Of a stretch of 64,000 bases of DNA, positions 17,338 to 26,572 are shown in pieces. The stretch comes from Lutimaribacter saemankumensis (GTDB lineage Bacteria; Pseudomonadota; Alphaproteobacteria; Rhodobacterales; Rhodobacteraceae). The position numbers and the translations under genes are program-made. The notes beneath the pieces are model-generated. The model saw only the letters and a program-made list of their open reading frames with translations. It made no database searches and had not been told where the DNA came from. The stretch spans positions 124,001 through 188,000 of the forward strand of contig NZ_FNEB01000002.1 of assembly GCF_900100005.1 (NCBI RefSeq), given 5' to 3'. Every line of letters begins with the position of its first letter. The first letter of the stretch is position 1.

Positions 17338-18432
17338 ATGGACAGAATGCCCCCCTGGGCCGACGCGCTGCTGGTGCCCCTGATCTCGCTGGTGCTGGCC
17401 GCGATCTTGTCTGCGCTGGTGATCATCGGCATCGGCGAGGACCCCGTCGCCGCCGTCACGCTGATGGTCAAGGGCGCGCTCGGGTCGACCTATGGCTGGG
17501 GCTATACCCTGTATTACGCGACGAATTTCATCTTTACCGGGCTTGCCGTGGCGGTCGCCTTTCATGCCCGCATGTTCAATATCGGCGGCGAAGGCCAGGC
17601 AATGCTGGGCGGGCTCGGCGTGGCGCTGGTGTGCCTTTACCTGCCCCTGCCGCACTGGACGGTCGCGCTGGTCGCCGCAGCGCTGGGGGCGGCGGCGTTC
17701 GGCGCGGCCTGGGCCTATGTTCCCGCGGTGCTTCAGGCGCGGCGCGGCAGCCATATCGTGATCACGACGATCATGTTCAACTTCATCGCCGCGGCCTTGC
17801 TGAACTACGTCCTCGTCAACCTGCTGCGCCCCAAGGGCGCGATGGACCCGGCAACCGCGAAATTCCCCGAAGGCACGCATCTGCCCACGCTTCACGACAT
17901 GCTGGCCCCCGTCGGGATCGAGTTTTCCAAGGCCGCGCCCGCCAACGTGACGCTTTTGATTGCGCTGCTGGCGTGCCTCGCGGTCTGGCTGCTGATCTGG
18001 CGCACGCGCCTCGGGTACGAAATCCGCGCCTTCGGCCATTCGGAAACCGCCGCGCGCTATGCCGGGATCAGCCCTGTGCGCATCACCGTCGTGGCGATGC
18101 TGATATCCGGAGGGCTGGCCGGGCTGATGGCGCTCAACACAACCATGGGCGAGGCGGAACGCCTCGTGCTGAACTCGGTCGAGGGCGCGGGCTTTATCGG
18201 GATCGCCGTGGCCCTGATGGGGCGCAGCCACCCGCTGGGCGTGCTGATGGCGGCGATCCTGTTCGGGTTCCTGTACCAGGGCGGGGCCGAACTGGCGCTC
18301 TGGACGAATATCCCGCGCGAACTGATCGTGGTGATCCAGGCGCTGGTGATCCTGTTCACCGGCGCGCTCGACAACATGGTGCGGATGCCGCTGGAACGGC
18401 TGTTCCTGGCCCGCCGCAAGAAAGAGGGCTGA
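17338..18432 (+). CDS. BMP-family ABC transporter permease 1
   Basis: A 364-residue membrane protein with about nine to ten hydrophobic segments and the family segment FNIGGEGQAMLGGLGVALVC near residues 79-98. It forms half of the inner-membrane channel of the nucleoside-type importer. It starts 3 bp after the ATPase stop and is followed 3 bp later by the second permease, so the operon is tight. Confidence 0.92.
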   Translation: MDRMPPWADALLVPLISLVLAAILSALVIIGIGEDPVAAVTLMVKGALGSTYGWGYTLYYATNFIFTGLAVAVAFHARMFNIGGEGQAMLGGLGVALVCLYLPLPHWTVALVAAALGAAAFGAAWAYVPAVLQARRGSHIVITTIMFNFIAAALLNYVLVNLLRPKGAMDPATAKFPEGTHLPTLHDMLAPVGIEFSKAAPANVTLLIALLACLAVWLLIWRTRLGYEIRAFGHSETAARYAGISPVRITVVAMLISGGLAGLMALNTTMGEAERLVLNSVEGAGFIGIAVALMGRSHPLGVLMAAILFGFLYQGGAELALWTNIPRELIVVIQALVILFTGALDNMVRMPLERLFLARRKKEG

Positions 18433-18435
18433 GCC

Positions 18436-19401
18436 ATGGATTTCATCACCGCCCTCCAGGTCCTCGATTCCACGGTGCGCCTGTCCACGCCACTGCTGCT
18501 GGCCTGCCTCGCGGGGCTGTTTTCCGAACGCGCCGGCATCTTCGACATCGGGCTCGAAGGCAAGATGCTGATGGCCGCGTTCTTTTCCGCCGCCGTGGCT
18601 TTTGTCACCGGGTCGGTCTGGCTCGGAATGCTGGCGGGCATCGCCTCGTCGATGCTGCTTTCGGCGCTCCACGGGCTGGCCTCGATCACCTTTCGCGGCA
18701 ACCAGCTTATTTCCGGCGTGGCGATCAATTTCCTGGCGGCAGGGATGACGGTTCTCATCGCACAGGATTGGTTTTCCCAGGGCGGGCGCACGCCGTCGCT
18801 GATCGGGCAGGCCAGGTTCGAACCGCTGACGCTGCCCTTCGCCGAAGCGCTGCAAGGCGTGCCGATCCTCGGCCCCTTGTATTACGAGCTGATCTCGGGC
18901 CACACGCTGCCTGTCTATTTCGCGTTCCTCTGCGTGCCGGCGACTTGGTGGATTCTCTATCGCACGCGGTTCGGCCTGCGCCTGCGCGCGGTGGGTGAAA
19001 ACCCAGCCGCCGTGGACACGGCCGGCATTTCGGTGATCGGCCTGCGCTATGCCGCGGTCGCGATCTGCGGGCTGCTCTGCGGCATTGCGGGCGCCTACCT
19101 GGCAACCGCCCTTCAGGCCGGGTTCATCAAGGACATGACCGCCGGGCGCGGCTACATCGCGCTGGCCGCGCTGATCTTTGCAAAGTGGCGGCCATGGTAT
19201 GCGCTGATGTCCTGCCTGCTGTTCGGCTTTCTGCAGGCCATCGCCCTGCGGTATCAGAATATCGACATCGGCCCGATCACCCTTCCGGTGCAGTTCATGG
19301 ACGCCCTGCCCTATATCCTGACCGTTGTGATCCTTGCCGGGTTCGTCGGCCGCGCCATCCCGCCCCACGCTGGTGGCGAGCCTTATGTCAAGGAACGCTA
19401 G
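18436..19401 (+). CDS. BMP-family ABC transporter permease 2
   Basis: A 321-residue membrane protein with FDIGLEGKMLMAAFFSAAVA near residues 36-55, the counterpart of the FNIGGEGQ segment in permease 1. The two different permeases with one fused ATPase and one BMP protein complete the importer. Probable substrates are nucleosides or related purines, by family. The gene is the last of the operon; a 108-bp gap precedes the next gene. Confidence 0.92.
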   Translation: MDFITALQVLDSTVRLSTPLLLACLAGLFSERAGIFDIGLEGKMLMAAFFSAAVAFVTGSVWLGMLAGIASSMLLSALHGLASITFRGNQLISGVAINFLAAGMTVLIAQDWFSQGGRTPSLIGQARFEPLTLPFAEALQGVPILGPLYYELISGHTLPVYFAFLCVPATWWILYRTRFGLRLRAVGENPAAVDTAGISVIGLRYAAVAICGLLCGIAGAYLATALQAGFIKDMTAGRGYIALAALIFAKWRPWYALMSCLLFGFLQAIALRYQNIDIGPITLPVQFMDALPYILTVVILAGFVGRAIPPHAGGEPYVKER

Positions 19402-19509
19402 ACCCGTCGGTCCAATTCCCGCCCCCGCATAAGGCCAGACACCGATTTTACCCGGCATCCGGCGCATGCCGCGCTTGCAAAGCGCGGCAACCCGGCGCTA
19501 GGAACAGTT

Positions 19510-20433
19510 ATGCAGATCTACCTCCCCATAGCCGAGGTTTCGGTCAACGCCTTCCTCCTCCTGGGGCTGGGCGGGCTTGTGGGGGTTCTTTCGGGCATGT
19601 TCGGCGTCGGAGGCGGGTTTCTTTCCACGCCGCTTTTGTTTTTCATCGGCATCCCCCCGGCCGTGGCCGTGGCGACGCAGGCGACCCAGATCGTGGCCTC
19701 GTCGATATCGGGTGTGCTGGCGCATCTTCGACGAAAGACGGTCGATCTCCGAATGGGCACGGTATTGCTGGCAGGCGGCCTTGTCGGGGCCGGGCTTGGC
19801 GTTTTCGTCTTCAACTACCTTAAGTCGCTGGGCCAGGTCGATCTGCTCGTGCGGCTTTGCTACGTGCTGTTCCTGGGCGTGGTCGGCGCACTGATGTTCT
19901 TCGAAAGCCTGCGCGCGATCCGCCGCAGCCGCGCGGCGGGCGGTGTGCCCGCCCCGAAACGGCGGCAACGCAACTGGGTCCATGTGCTGCCGTTCAAGAT
20001 GCGGTTCCGTACATCGGGGCTTTATATCTCGGTGATACCGCCGCTGCTGGTCGGGCTGGCCGTCGGTGTGCTGTCCGCGATCATGGGGGTCGGGGGCGGT
20101 TTCATCATGGTGCCTGCGATGATCTACATCCTCGGGATGCCGACCAAGGTGGTCGTGGGCACCTCGCTGTTTCAGATCATTTTCGTCAGCGGGTTCACCA
20201 CGCTCTTGCACGCCACGACGAACTTTACGGTCGATTTGGCGCTGGCTGTCCTGTTGCTGATCGGTGGCGTGATCGGCGCGCAGATCGGAACGGGTATCGG
20301 GCTGCGGATGAAAGCCGAACAATTGCGGATTCTGCTGGCGATGATGGTGCTTGTGGTCTGCGGCAAGATCGCTCTCGATCTGTTGTTGCAACCGGGCGAG
20401 CTTTATTCCATCGATATCGTGGTGGGGGCATGA
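19510..20433 (+). CDS. TauE/SafE (TSUP) family sulfite/sulfonate exporter-like membrane protein
   Basis: A 307-residue membrane protein with two related halves. GMFGVGGGFLSTPLLFFIGI (about residues 33-52) and AIMGVGGGFIMVPAMIYILG (about 195-214) are the duplicated TSUP glycine motifs. TSUP proteins are proposed to export sulfite, sulfoacetate or similar anions. It overlaps the next gene by ATGA, a pairing seen repeatedly for TIGR02186 proteins. Confidence 0.88.
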   Translation: MQIYLPIAEVSVNAFLLLGLGGLVGVLSGMFGVGGGFLSTPLLFFIGIPPAVAVATQATQIVASSISGVLAHLRRKTVDLRMGTVLLAGGLVGAGLGVFVFNYLKSLGQVDLLVRLCYVLFLGVVGALMFFESLRAIRRSRAAGGVPAPKRRQRNWVHVLPFKMRFRTSGLYISVIPPLLVGLAVGVLSAIMGVGGGFIMVPAMIYILGMPTKVVVGTSLFQIIFVSGFTTLLHATTNFTVDLALAVLLLIGGVIGAQIGTGIGLRMKAEQLRILLAMMVLVVCGKIALDLLLQPGELYSIDIVVGA

Positions 20434-21194
20434 TGCGCGTCATTCTTGCCCTTTTCGCCCTGATGCTCGCATCAGCCCCGCTGCGCGCCGAAGAGGTCGT
20501 GATGGGCCTCAGCCAGAACCGCGTGTCGATCACGGCGAATTTCGATGGCTCGGAAATCCTGATCTTCGGTGCGGTCAAACGCGAAAAACCCCTGATGGCC
20601 GATCCGCTCGAGGTGGTGATCGCCGTGGCCGGACCATCCGAACCCGTCACCGTGCGCCGCAAGGACCGCCGCGCCGGCATCTGGGTGAACAATGCCGCCG
20701 TCGAAATCGACGCGGCGCCGTCCTTCTACGCGGTGGCCAGTTCCGGCCCGTTGGCGCAGGTGCTGCGCGACACCGAAGATCTGCGCCACAAGATCACGAT
20801 CCCCCGCGCCATCCGTTCGGTCGGCGCCCCGGCCGAGGTGGGCGATTCACAAAAGTTCACCGAGGCACTGATCCGCATCCGCGAAAAAGCGGCGCTCTAT
20901 CAGACGCTCGAAGGCGCGGTCGAGTTCCGCGAACAGACCCTGTTCAACACCTCCATCGCACTGCCCGCCAACCTGACCGAAGGCGCCTACGCCACCCGGA
21001 TTTTCCTGACCCGCGGCGGCGAGGTCGTGGCGCAATACGAAACTGCGATCGAAGTGGACAAAGTCGGGCTTGAAAGGTTCCTCTACACCCTCTCGCGCGA
21101 ACAGCCGCTGGTCTACGGATTGATGTCGCTCGCCATCGCGATCTTTGCCGGGTGGGGTGCGTCGGCGGGCTTCACGCTGCTGCGGCAAAGCTGA
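20430..21194 (+). CDS. TIGR02186 family periplasmic membrane-anchored protein
   Basis: A 254-residue protein with a signal peptide (MRVILALFALMLASAPLRAE), a periplasmic beta-rich body (EEVVMGLSQNRVSITANFDG onward) and one C-terminal transmembrane helix (LVYGLMSLAIAIFAGWGASA). This is the TIGR02186 layout; function is unknown. Translation coupling with the TauE-like exporter (ATGA at 20430-20433) points to an accessory role in anion export. An adjacent ATG at 20433 could equally be the start. Confidence 0.82.
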   Translation: MMRVILALFALMLASAPLRAEEVVMGLSQNRVSITANFDGSEILIFGAVKREKPLMADPLEVVIAVAGPSEPVTVRRKDRRAGIWVNNAAVEIDAAPSFYAVASSGPLAQVLRDTEDLRHKITIPRAIRSVGAPAEVGDSQKFTEALIRIREKAALYQTLEGAVEFREQTLFNTSIALPANLTEGAYATRIFLTRGGEVVAQYETAIEVDKVGLERFLYTLSREQPLVYGLMSLAIAIFAGWGASAGFTLLRQS

Positions 21195-21241
21195 TCCGGC
21201 GGACTTTCGAAACCGTTTACCTTTACCCGTTCTTAACCTCG

Positions 21242-21278
21242 AAAACCGCGCGGTTTCGGCCTGAAAGCGCGCGGTTTC
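21242..21278. terminator. Bidirectional terminator hairpin
   Basis: AAACCGCGCG (21243-21252) and CGCGCGGTTT (21268-21277) form a 10-bp stem between the convergent TIGR02186 and SDR genes. A-rich and T-rich flanks on either side suit both directions. Confidence 0.6.
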
Positions 21279-21305
21279 TGCATATTTTTAGCATCTGAAA
21301 ATATA

Positions 21306-22025
21306 TCAGCCCCGCCCGATATAGGGCATTTTCGTCGCCATGATCGTCATGAACTGCACGTTCGCCTCGGGGCCCAGCTCGGCCATTTGGCGCACCGCGC
21401 GCGACACGTCGGCCACATCCATCGTCGGAGGCGGATTGTCGGGATTGCGGTCGATCAGATCCTGCAAAAGCTGGGTCCGGGCATTGCCGATATCGATCTG
21501 GCCGCAGGCGATGTCAAAGGCGCGCCCGTCCAGCGACAGGGTTTTCGTCAACCCGGCAATCGCGTGTTTTGTCGTTGTATAACAAACCGATAGTTCACGC
21601 GGGGTATAGGCGCTGATTGACCCGTTGTTGATGATCCGCCCGCCCTGCGGGGACTGCGCGCGCATCTGCCGGAACGCGGCGCGGGCGCACAGGAACATGC
21701 CGTGCAGGTTCACGTCCACCACCTGCCGCCACTCGTCATACTCCAACTCGTCGATCGTCGCGGGGCGGCCGAACATGCCGGCATTGTTGAACAGAACGTC
21801 CAGTCGCCCGGCCCGCTGGGCAAAGGCGTCGAACGCTGCATCGACCGCCGCCGGGTCGGTCACATCGCACGGAAAAACATGTGCGTTTTCATGGCCTTGC
21901 GCGACCGCCTCCAGCTTGTCGGCACGGCGCGCCAGCAGACCGACGCGCCAGCCTGCCTCCAGGAACTCACGCGCGCAATCGGCGCCGATACCGGCACTGG
22001 CTCCGGTGATGATGATGGATTTCAT
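21306..22025 (-). CDS. Short-chain dehydrogenase/reductase (SDR)
   Basis: A 239-residue classical SDR. TGASAGIG (residues 7-14) binds the nicotinamide cofactor, NNAG follows at about 86-89, and YTTTK holds the catalytic Tyr and Lys with an upstream Ser (NGSISAY). The basic residue after the second strand (LLARRADK) suggests NADP(H). The substrate is unknown. Its ATG overlaps the stop of the upstream helicase gene by four bases. Confidence 0.9.
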   Translation of the reverse strand: MKSIIITGASAGIGADCAREFLEAGWRVGLLARRADKLEAVAQGHENAHVFPCDVTDPAAVDAAFDAFAQRAGRLDVLFNNAGMFGRPATIDELEYDEWRQVVDVNLHGMFLCARAAFRQMRAQSPQGGRIINNGSISAYTPRELSVCYTTTKHAIAGLTKTLSLDGRAFDIACGQIDIGNARTQLLQDLIDRNPDNPPPTMDVADVSRAVRQMAELGPEANVQFMTIMATKMPYIGRG

Positions 22026-23551
22026 GTCTCGGCCTCCAGGGCAAAGGGCGCGGGTTTCACCGCCGCGCGCAGGTCGTCGATTTCCAACGGATGTGTGGGC
22101 TTTTTCAATCGGTTACGCACGACCCAGAACAGCCGCTCCTGCGCCCGCGTCACCGCGACATAGGCGAGGCGCTTCCACAGCGGCTGGCCTGCTTCGGACC
22201 GGCCCATGCGCGCAGCGGCCCACAGGTCGGGCGCAAAAACCTGCACGTTTTCCCACTGGCTGCCCTGCGCCTTGTGAATAGTGACCGCCGCCCCATGCAG
22301 GAAAGTCGCGCCCATATTGGCGGCAAAGGGGATAAACGGTTCTTCTTCGTCGGGTTTTTCGATCTTCACAATACTGGCCGCGCTGACCTGGGGTTCTTCC
22401 GCGCCGATGACGTGCAGGCGCGAAAACCCCGGCTTTCGCCCCGGCCCCAGATAGATCACCTGCGCGCCCTTGATCAGCCCGCACGCCTCGAGGTCGAGCC
22501 GTTTCTTGCGGTGCTTGAGCGGCAATTCGATCCCGTCGCAGATCAACGGCTCACCGGGCAAGAGCGCATCTTCGGGTGCGCCATGCACGGCACGAAACGC
22601 ATTGATCAGGCGAATGCGGGTCGCGTTGCGCCACACAAGGACGGGGCTGCGCGCCATCAGGTCGACCTCGACCCGTTCGGCCCAGACGACGCGGTCGTCC
22701 TCGCGCGATTTCTGTTGGATCAGCGCCTCGAAATCCTCGAACCCAAGCTCGGGATCGCCCAACGCATGGGCAAGGTCGAGGATCGGGTTGTCGGCCTCCT
22801 GACGGTGGATGCGGTGCAGTTCCAGCTTGGCCGGCGCGGGCAGTTGCTCGAACACCATACCCCCCGGCGCGTTGACCGGGGCAAGCTGCGCCGGATCACC
22901 GAAAAGGACGAGCGTCGGGAAAATCTCTTTCAGATCGTCAAATTGGCGTTCATCCAGCATCGAGGATTCGTCGATGAACCCGATATCCAGCGGCTCTTCG
23001 CGGCGTTTCCAGCCTGTGATGAAATCGCTGCCACGCAAACCGGCGGCCGCCAGCGCGCCCGGCACCGATTTCTGCGCCTGGTAGAAATTCCAGGCCCGCT
23101 CCAGCGCCTGCTCGGTCAGACCTTCGATTTCGGGCTTTTCGCCGTTTCCCGTCAGCCATTCGGCGATGCGTTCGTATTCGGGATCGTAAACCGGCGTATA
23201 GAGAATGCGGTGGATCGTCGTGGCGGGCACCCCGCGCATCCGCAGGACGCTTGCGGCCTTGTTGGTGGGGGCGAGGATGGCCAGCGTGCGGCGGTCCTTG
23301 CGGCGGCGGCCTTCGTAGTCGCCGGAGATGGTGTCGACCCCTGCCGCCTCGAGCGCCTTGACCAACTCGGCCAGCAGCAGCGTCTTGCCTGATCCGGCCT
23401 TGCCAAGAACGGCCATGACGCGGGTCTTGCCCTCGGCGCGGGGCGTCAGGCTTGCGTCTTCCAGATCGACGCCAACACCGCGCAGCGCTTCGGCGATGGT
23501 GTCGAAGGCTTCGGCCTGATCGTCAGAAAAAGTGATGGCGGGCAAGCTCAT
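22022..23551 (-). CDS. RecD-like ATP-dependent DNA helicase (superfamily 1)
   Basis: A 509-residue SF1B helicase. Walker A is GKAGSGKTLLLAEL (about residues 51-64), Walker B is GFIDESSMLDE, and motif VI near the C terminus is YVAVTRAQERLFWV; TIHKAQGSQWENV is the UvrD_C_2 motif. It lacks the N-terminal extension of RecD2 and is not beside recB or recC, so it is a stand-alone RecD-like or Dda-like helicase. It may act in DNA repair or replication restart. It is translationally coupled to an SDR gene, which has no obvious functional link. Confidence 0.88.
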   Translation of the reverse strand: MSLPAITFSDDQAEAFDTIAEALRGVGVDLEDASLTPRAEGKTRVMAVLGKAGSGKTLLLAELVKALEAAGVDTISGDYEGRRRKDRRTLAILAPTNKAASVLRMRGVPATTIHRILYTPVYDPEYERIAEWLTGNGEKPEIEGLTEQALERAWNFYQAQKSVPGALAAAGLRGSDFITGWKRREEPLDIGFIDESSMLDERQFDDLKEIFPTLVLFGDPAQLAPVNAPGGMVFEQLPAPAKLELHRIHRQEADNPILDLAHALGDPELGFEDFEALIQQKSREDDRVVWAERVEVDLMARSPVLVWRNATRIRLINAFRAVHGAPEDALLPGEPLICDGIELPLKHRKKRLDLEACGLIKGAQVIYLGPGRKPGFSRLHVIGAEEPQVSAASIVKIEKPDEEEPFIPFAANMGATFLHGAAVTIHKAQGSQWENVQVFAPDLWAAARMGRSEAGQPLWKRLAYVAVTRAQERLFWVVRNRLKKPTHPLEIDDLRAAVKPAPFALEAET

Positions 23552-23595
23552 GGCGCGACCCTATACCGGGCAATCCGCAAGGGCCATCCCGCAAA

Positions 23596-23627
23596 GAAAA
23601 ACCCGCGCCCCGTTTTCAGGGCGCGGG
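23596..23627 (-). terminator. Rho-independent terminator of ccr
   Basis: On the minus strand CCCGCGCCC pairs with GGGCGCGGG (9 bp) across an 8-base loop, followed by TTTTTC. It lies 24 bp after the ccr stop. Confidence 0.8.
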
Positions 23628-23650
23628 CCTGTCATGTTGCGGCAAGCGTG

Positions 23651-24940
23651 TTATTTCTTGCCGGCTTCCAGCACATCCTCGACCGTGCGCAGGCCGGTCT
23701 TGGGCGCCTGCACCAGAACGGCCATGTTGCCGGGCTTGTGCTCGTTGTTCAGCATCTTGGTATGCGCCGCCGGGATTTCGTTCCAGGGGAAAACCTCGGA
23801 CATGCAGGGATCAAGACGGCGCTCGATCATCAGTCGGTTGGCCGATGCAGCCTGCTTGAGGTTGGCAAAGTGCGATCCCTGAAGACGCTTCTGGTGCATC
23901 CACATGTACCGCACGTCGAAGGTGCAGTTGAACCCGCTGGTGCCGGCGCAGATCACGACGATGCCGCCCTTTTTCACCACCAGGGTCGACACCGGAAAGG
24001 TCGCCTCGCCGGGATGTTCGAACACCATGTCGACATTCACGCCCTTGCCGGTAATGTCCCAGATCGCCTTGCCGAACTTGCGGGCTTCTTTCAGCCAATC
24101 GTTATATTCGGGCGAATTGACCTTGGGCAGCTGCCCCCAGCAATTGAACTCTTTGCGGTTGATGACACCCTTTGCGCCCTGGTCCATCACGAACTGGCGC
24201 TTGCTTTCGTCCGAGATCACGCCGATCGCATTGGCGCCCACGGTGTTGGCAAGCTGGATCGCATACGACCCGAGGCCGCCGGACGCGCCCCAGACCAGCA
24301 CGTTCTGGCCGGGCTTGAGCTCATGCGGATGGTGGCCGAACAGCATCCGGTAGGCGGTGGCCAGCGTCAGCGTATAGCAGGCGCTTTCTTCCCAGGTCAG
24401 GTGCTTGGGACGCGGCATGAGCTGCTGCGCCTGCACGCGGGTGAACTGCGAGAACGAGCCATCGGGCGTTTCATAGCCCCAGATGCGCTGGGTCGGGCTG
24501 AACATCGGGTCGCCACCGTTACATTCCTCGTCGTCGCCGTCATCCTGGTTGCAGTGGATCACGACCTCGTCGCCCACTTTCCAAGTCTTGACCTTGTCGC
24601 CGACCTTCCAAACGATGCCAGACGCGTCGGACCCGGCAATGTGATAGGGCTGCTTGTGGCCGTCGAACGGGCTGATCGGCTGGCCGAGCCCCGCCCAGAC
24701 GCCATTGTAGTTGACGCCCGCGGCCATCACCAGAACCAGCACCTCGTGGCTGTCGATTTCCCAGGTGTCCACCACCTCGACCTGGAAGGATTTTTCCGGC
24801 TCGCCATGGCGTTCACGGCGAATGGCCCAGGCGTACATCTTCTTGGGGACATAGCCCAACGGGGGCATTTCACCGATTTCGTACAATTCCTTTTCCGGTG
24901 CGTCGTAGGGGGCGATCCCTGTTTCCGTATCCAGCGCCAT
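23651..24940 (-). CDS. ccr: Crotonyl-CoA carboxylase/reductase
   Basis: A 429-residue medium-chain dehydrogenase/reductase. The cofactor segment is VLVWGASGGLGSYAIQLANT near residues 196-215, and the N terminus (YEIGEMPPLGYVPKKMYAWA) and C terminus (EHKPGNMAVLVQAPKTGLRT) are characteristic of Ccr. It reductively carboxylates crotonyl-CoA to ethylmalonyl-CoA with NADPH and CO2, the committed step of the ethylmalonyl-CoA pathway for acetyl-CoA assimilation. ATG 24940 follows GAGGCTTGAA. The partner mutase gene ecm lies 1.6 kb away, in opposite orientation. Confidence 0.95.
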   Translation of the reverse strand: MALDTETGIAPYDAPEKELYEIGEMPPLGYVPKKMYAWAIRRERHGEPEKSFQVEVVDTWEIDSHEVLVLVMAAGVNYNGVWAGLGQPISPFDGHKQPYHIAGSDASGIVWKVGDKVKTWKVGDEVVIHCNQDDGDDEECNGGDPMFSPTQRIWGYETPDGSFSQFTRVQAQQLMPRPKHLTWEESACYTLTLATAYRMLFGHHPHELKPGQNVLVWGASGGLGSYAIQLANTVGANAIGVISDESKRQFVMDQGAKGVINRKEFNCWGQLPKVNSPEYNDWLKEARKFGKAIWDITGKGVNVDMVFEHPGEATFPVSTLVVKKGGIVVICAGTSGFNCTFDVRYMWMHQKRLQGSHFANLKQAASANRLMIERRLDPCMSEVFPWNEIPAAHTKMLNNEHKPGNMAVLVQAPKTGLRTVEDVLEAGKK

Positions 24941-25060
24941 TTCAAGCCTCCAAAAACTGTATTGCCGCATCGCAGAATCGCGGCGTCTGACCCAATGGGA
25001 TAAAGACGGCTGCGCAACAATGCAATCACGTTATGGCGCATTTTGAAATTTTATAACCTC

Positions 25061-25089
25061 GCGGATGCAGAAAATCATGCTGCATCCGC
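25061..25089. repeat. Perfect inverted repeat at the acyltransferase stop, upstream of ccr
   Basis: GCGGATGCAG (25061-25070) and CTGCATCCGC (25080-25089) are exact reverse complements 9 bp apart and span the stop codon of the acyltransferase gene. No T-tract follows on the minus strand. It could be a 3' stabilising hairpin, or an operator for ccr 121 bp downstream. The rest of the 134-bp gap (24941-25074) shows nothing else definite. Confidence 0.45.
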
Positions 25090-26433
25090 GTCATCAGCGA
25101 GCAAGAGATGCCGGATCGAAGCCGCGTAATAGGCAATCGTCGCGGCTTCGGCCTCGGGCACGACGATCACGCCACCGTCCATTTGCACGATGTGCCGCAG
25201 GGCCAACTCACCCAGCCCGTTGCGCGCCGTTTCCACCGGGTCTTCGGTCGGGCGGTGACTGTCTGGAAGGGTATCGACAAGCTCCGTGACCGCGGCTGGC
25301 AAAGCGCTGCTTTCCAGCCTTCCACCGGACCGCTGCAGGGCCAGGGCGACAAGCGGAACGGGAAGAACGGGCATTTCGCCCGCGATGCGATCCATAAGCT
25401 GTGCGGCCAGGTCTTCGACGTCGCCGGAAAAGCTGTTCAGCGATAACGGCGGGCCAAACCGAACCCCGGCCTGCCCGAAACGGCGGAACCGGCCACGAAG
25501 GCGCAGCCAGAACATGCGCAGGGCGAACCCGATCACCACCGTGATGCGCGCTCGGAACTGGCGACGCCCCTCTTTCGCGGCGGCGATCAGCACGCGGTCT
25601 TCGAGAACGCGATCATAGTTCAGGGCAACCGGCACGAACACGACGTCGCGCGCATCGGCGGGCCGGTCGGCGGCCAGGTATTTCAGGATGCCGTGACGCG
25701 GCGGGGCCAGCGCGCCATCCAGGCTCAGCCCGCCTTCGGGGAACACCGCCTGCGCCACCCCGCCGTCGGTGGCCAGCCGCACATAACGCGCAAGAACCTT
25801 GCGATACAGCTCCCCCCGGCTTTTGCGGCGGATGAAATAGGCGCCCATTGCCCGGATCAGCCGCGACAAGGGCCAGATCCTGGCCCATTCGCCCACGGCA
25901 TAGGCCAGGGCCGACCGGTTGGCCGCAAGATAGGTGACCAGGACGTAGTCCATGTTCGAACGGTGGTTCATCACGTAGACCACGGTGGCCTGAGGATCGA
26001 TCCCGGTCAGCGCGCCTTCGTCGCGGTGATCGAGGCGCACGTCATAAAGCGCGTTCGACAGCCAACGCGCCAGCCGCGTCGCCACCCCGAAATAAAGAGA
26101 GGCCGAGAACCCGGGCACGATTTCGCGGGCATACCGCCGCGCGGTTTCGAAGGCCACGTTTTCGGGAATGCCTTCTTCGCGGGCATGGGCGACGATCGCG
26201 CGGTTCACCTCGGGGTCGTAGATCAGGCGCTGGATCATGTCGTGGCGGCGTGCCAGTTTGAACGGCTGGATCGGCCGCTCGAGGCGCTTGTTCAGTTCGG
26301 CGACGGCGCGCTCCAACCGGCGGCGAAAGAACCAGCGCACGGACGGGAACAGGAAATGCGATGCAAAGGTGACGGCAGCAAAGCCCACCAGCAGCACCAG
26401 CGCCCAGACGGGCATTTCCACCGTTTGCAACAT
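25075..26433 (-). CDS. Glycerol-3-phosphate/lysophospholipid acyltransferase family membrane protein
   Basis: A 452-residue protein with one N-terminal membrane helix (VWALVLLVGFAAVTFASHFL) and a PlsB/PlsC-type acyltransferase domain. NHRSNMDYVL near residues 157-166 is the HxxxxD catalytic motif, and FPEGGLSLDG is the second acyltransferase block. The size and C-terminal extension resemble PlsB-like glycerol-3-phosphate acyltransferases rather than small PlsC. It lies between ccr and ecm; a functional link with the EMC pathway is not obvious. ATG 26415 (MPVWAL) is an alternative start. Confidence 0.8.
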   Translation of the reverse strand: MLQTVEMPVWALVLLVGFAAVTFASHFLFPSVRWFFRRRLERAVAELNKRLERPIQPFKLARRHDMIQRLIYDPEVNRAIVAHAREEGIPENVAFETARRYAREIVPGFSASLYFGVATRLARWLSNALYDVRLDHRDEGALTGIDPQATVVYVMNHRSNMDYVLVTYLAANRSALAYAVGEWARIWPLSRLIRAMGAYFIRRKSRGELYRKVLARYVRLATDGGVAQAVFPEGGLSLDGALAPPRHGILKYLAADRPADARDVVFVPVALNYDRVLEDRVLIAAAKEGRRQFRARITVVIGFALRMFWLRLRGRFRRFGQAGVRFGPPLSLNSFSGDVEDLAAQLMDRIAGEMPVLPVPLVALALQRSGGRLESSALPAAVTELVDTLPDSHRPTEDPVETARNGLGELALRHIVQMDGGVIVVPEAEAATIAYYAASIRHLLLADDADAA

Positions 26434-26519
26434 AGCCGCAGAATGACCGGGATGCGACGCCGCGTAAATGCGGTCATGCCGCAATGCAGCGAATTGACCT
26501 TGGCACAAAATTCCGGTCT

Positions 26520-26537
26520 ATTGCGCGCTGACGCAAT
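26520..26537. promoter_or_regulatory. Candidate operator ATTGCG-N6-CGCAAT upstream of ecm
   Basis: A perfect 6-6-6 inverted repeat, ATTGCG-cgctga-CGCAAT, lies 35 bp before the ecm ATG, in the 139-bp gap between the divergent ecm and acyltransferase genes. Its place and symmetry suit a repressor or activator site. I do not recognise the regulator. Confidence 0.4.
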
Positions 26538-26572
26538 ATTATTGCCCAACCGATTCATTGCCGGAGGCCCAG

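Noticed and set aside
15604-19467. Very long open frame (1287 codons) on the minus strand opposite the ABC operon
   Set aside because: It mirrors the three real ABC genes in a complementary frame, a common effect of high GC at third codon positions. Its translation has no domain logic.
24941-25074. Small coding gene between ccr and the acyltransferase
   Set aside because: Only very short frames exist. The segment holds an inverted repeat and AT-rich promoter-like DNA.
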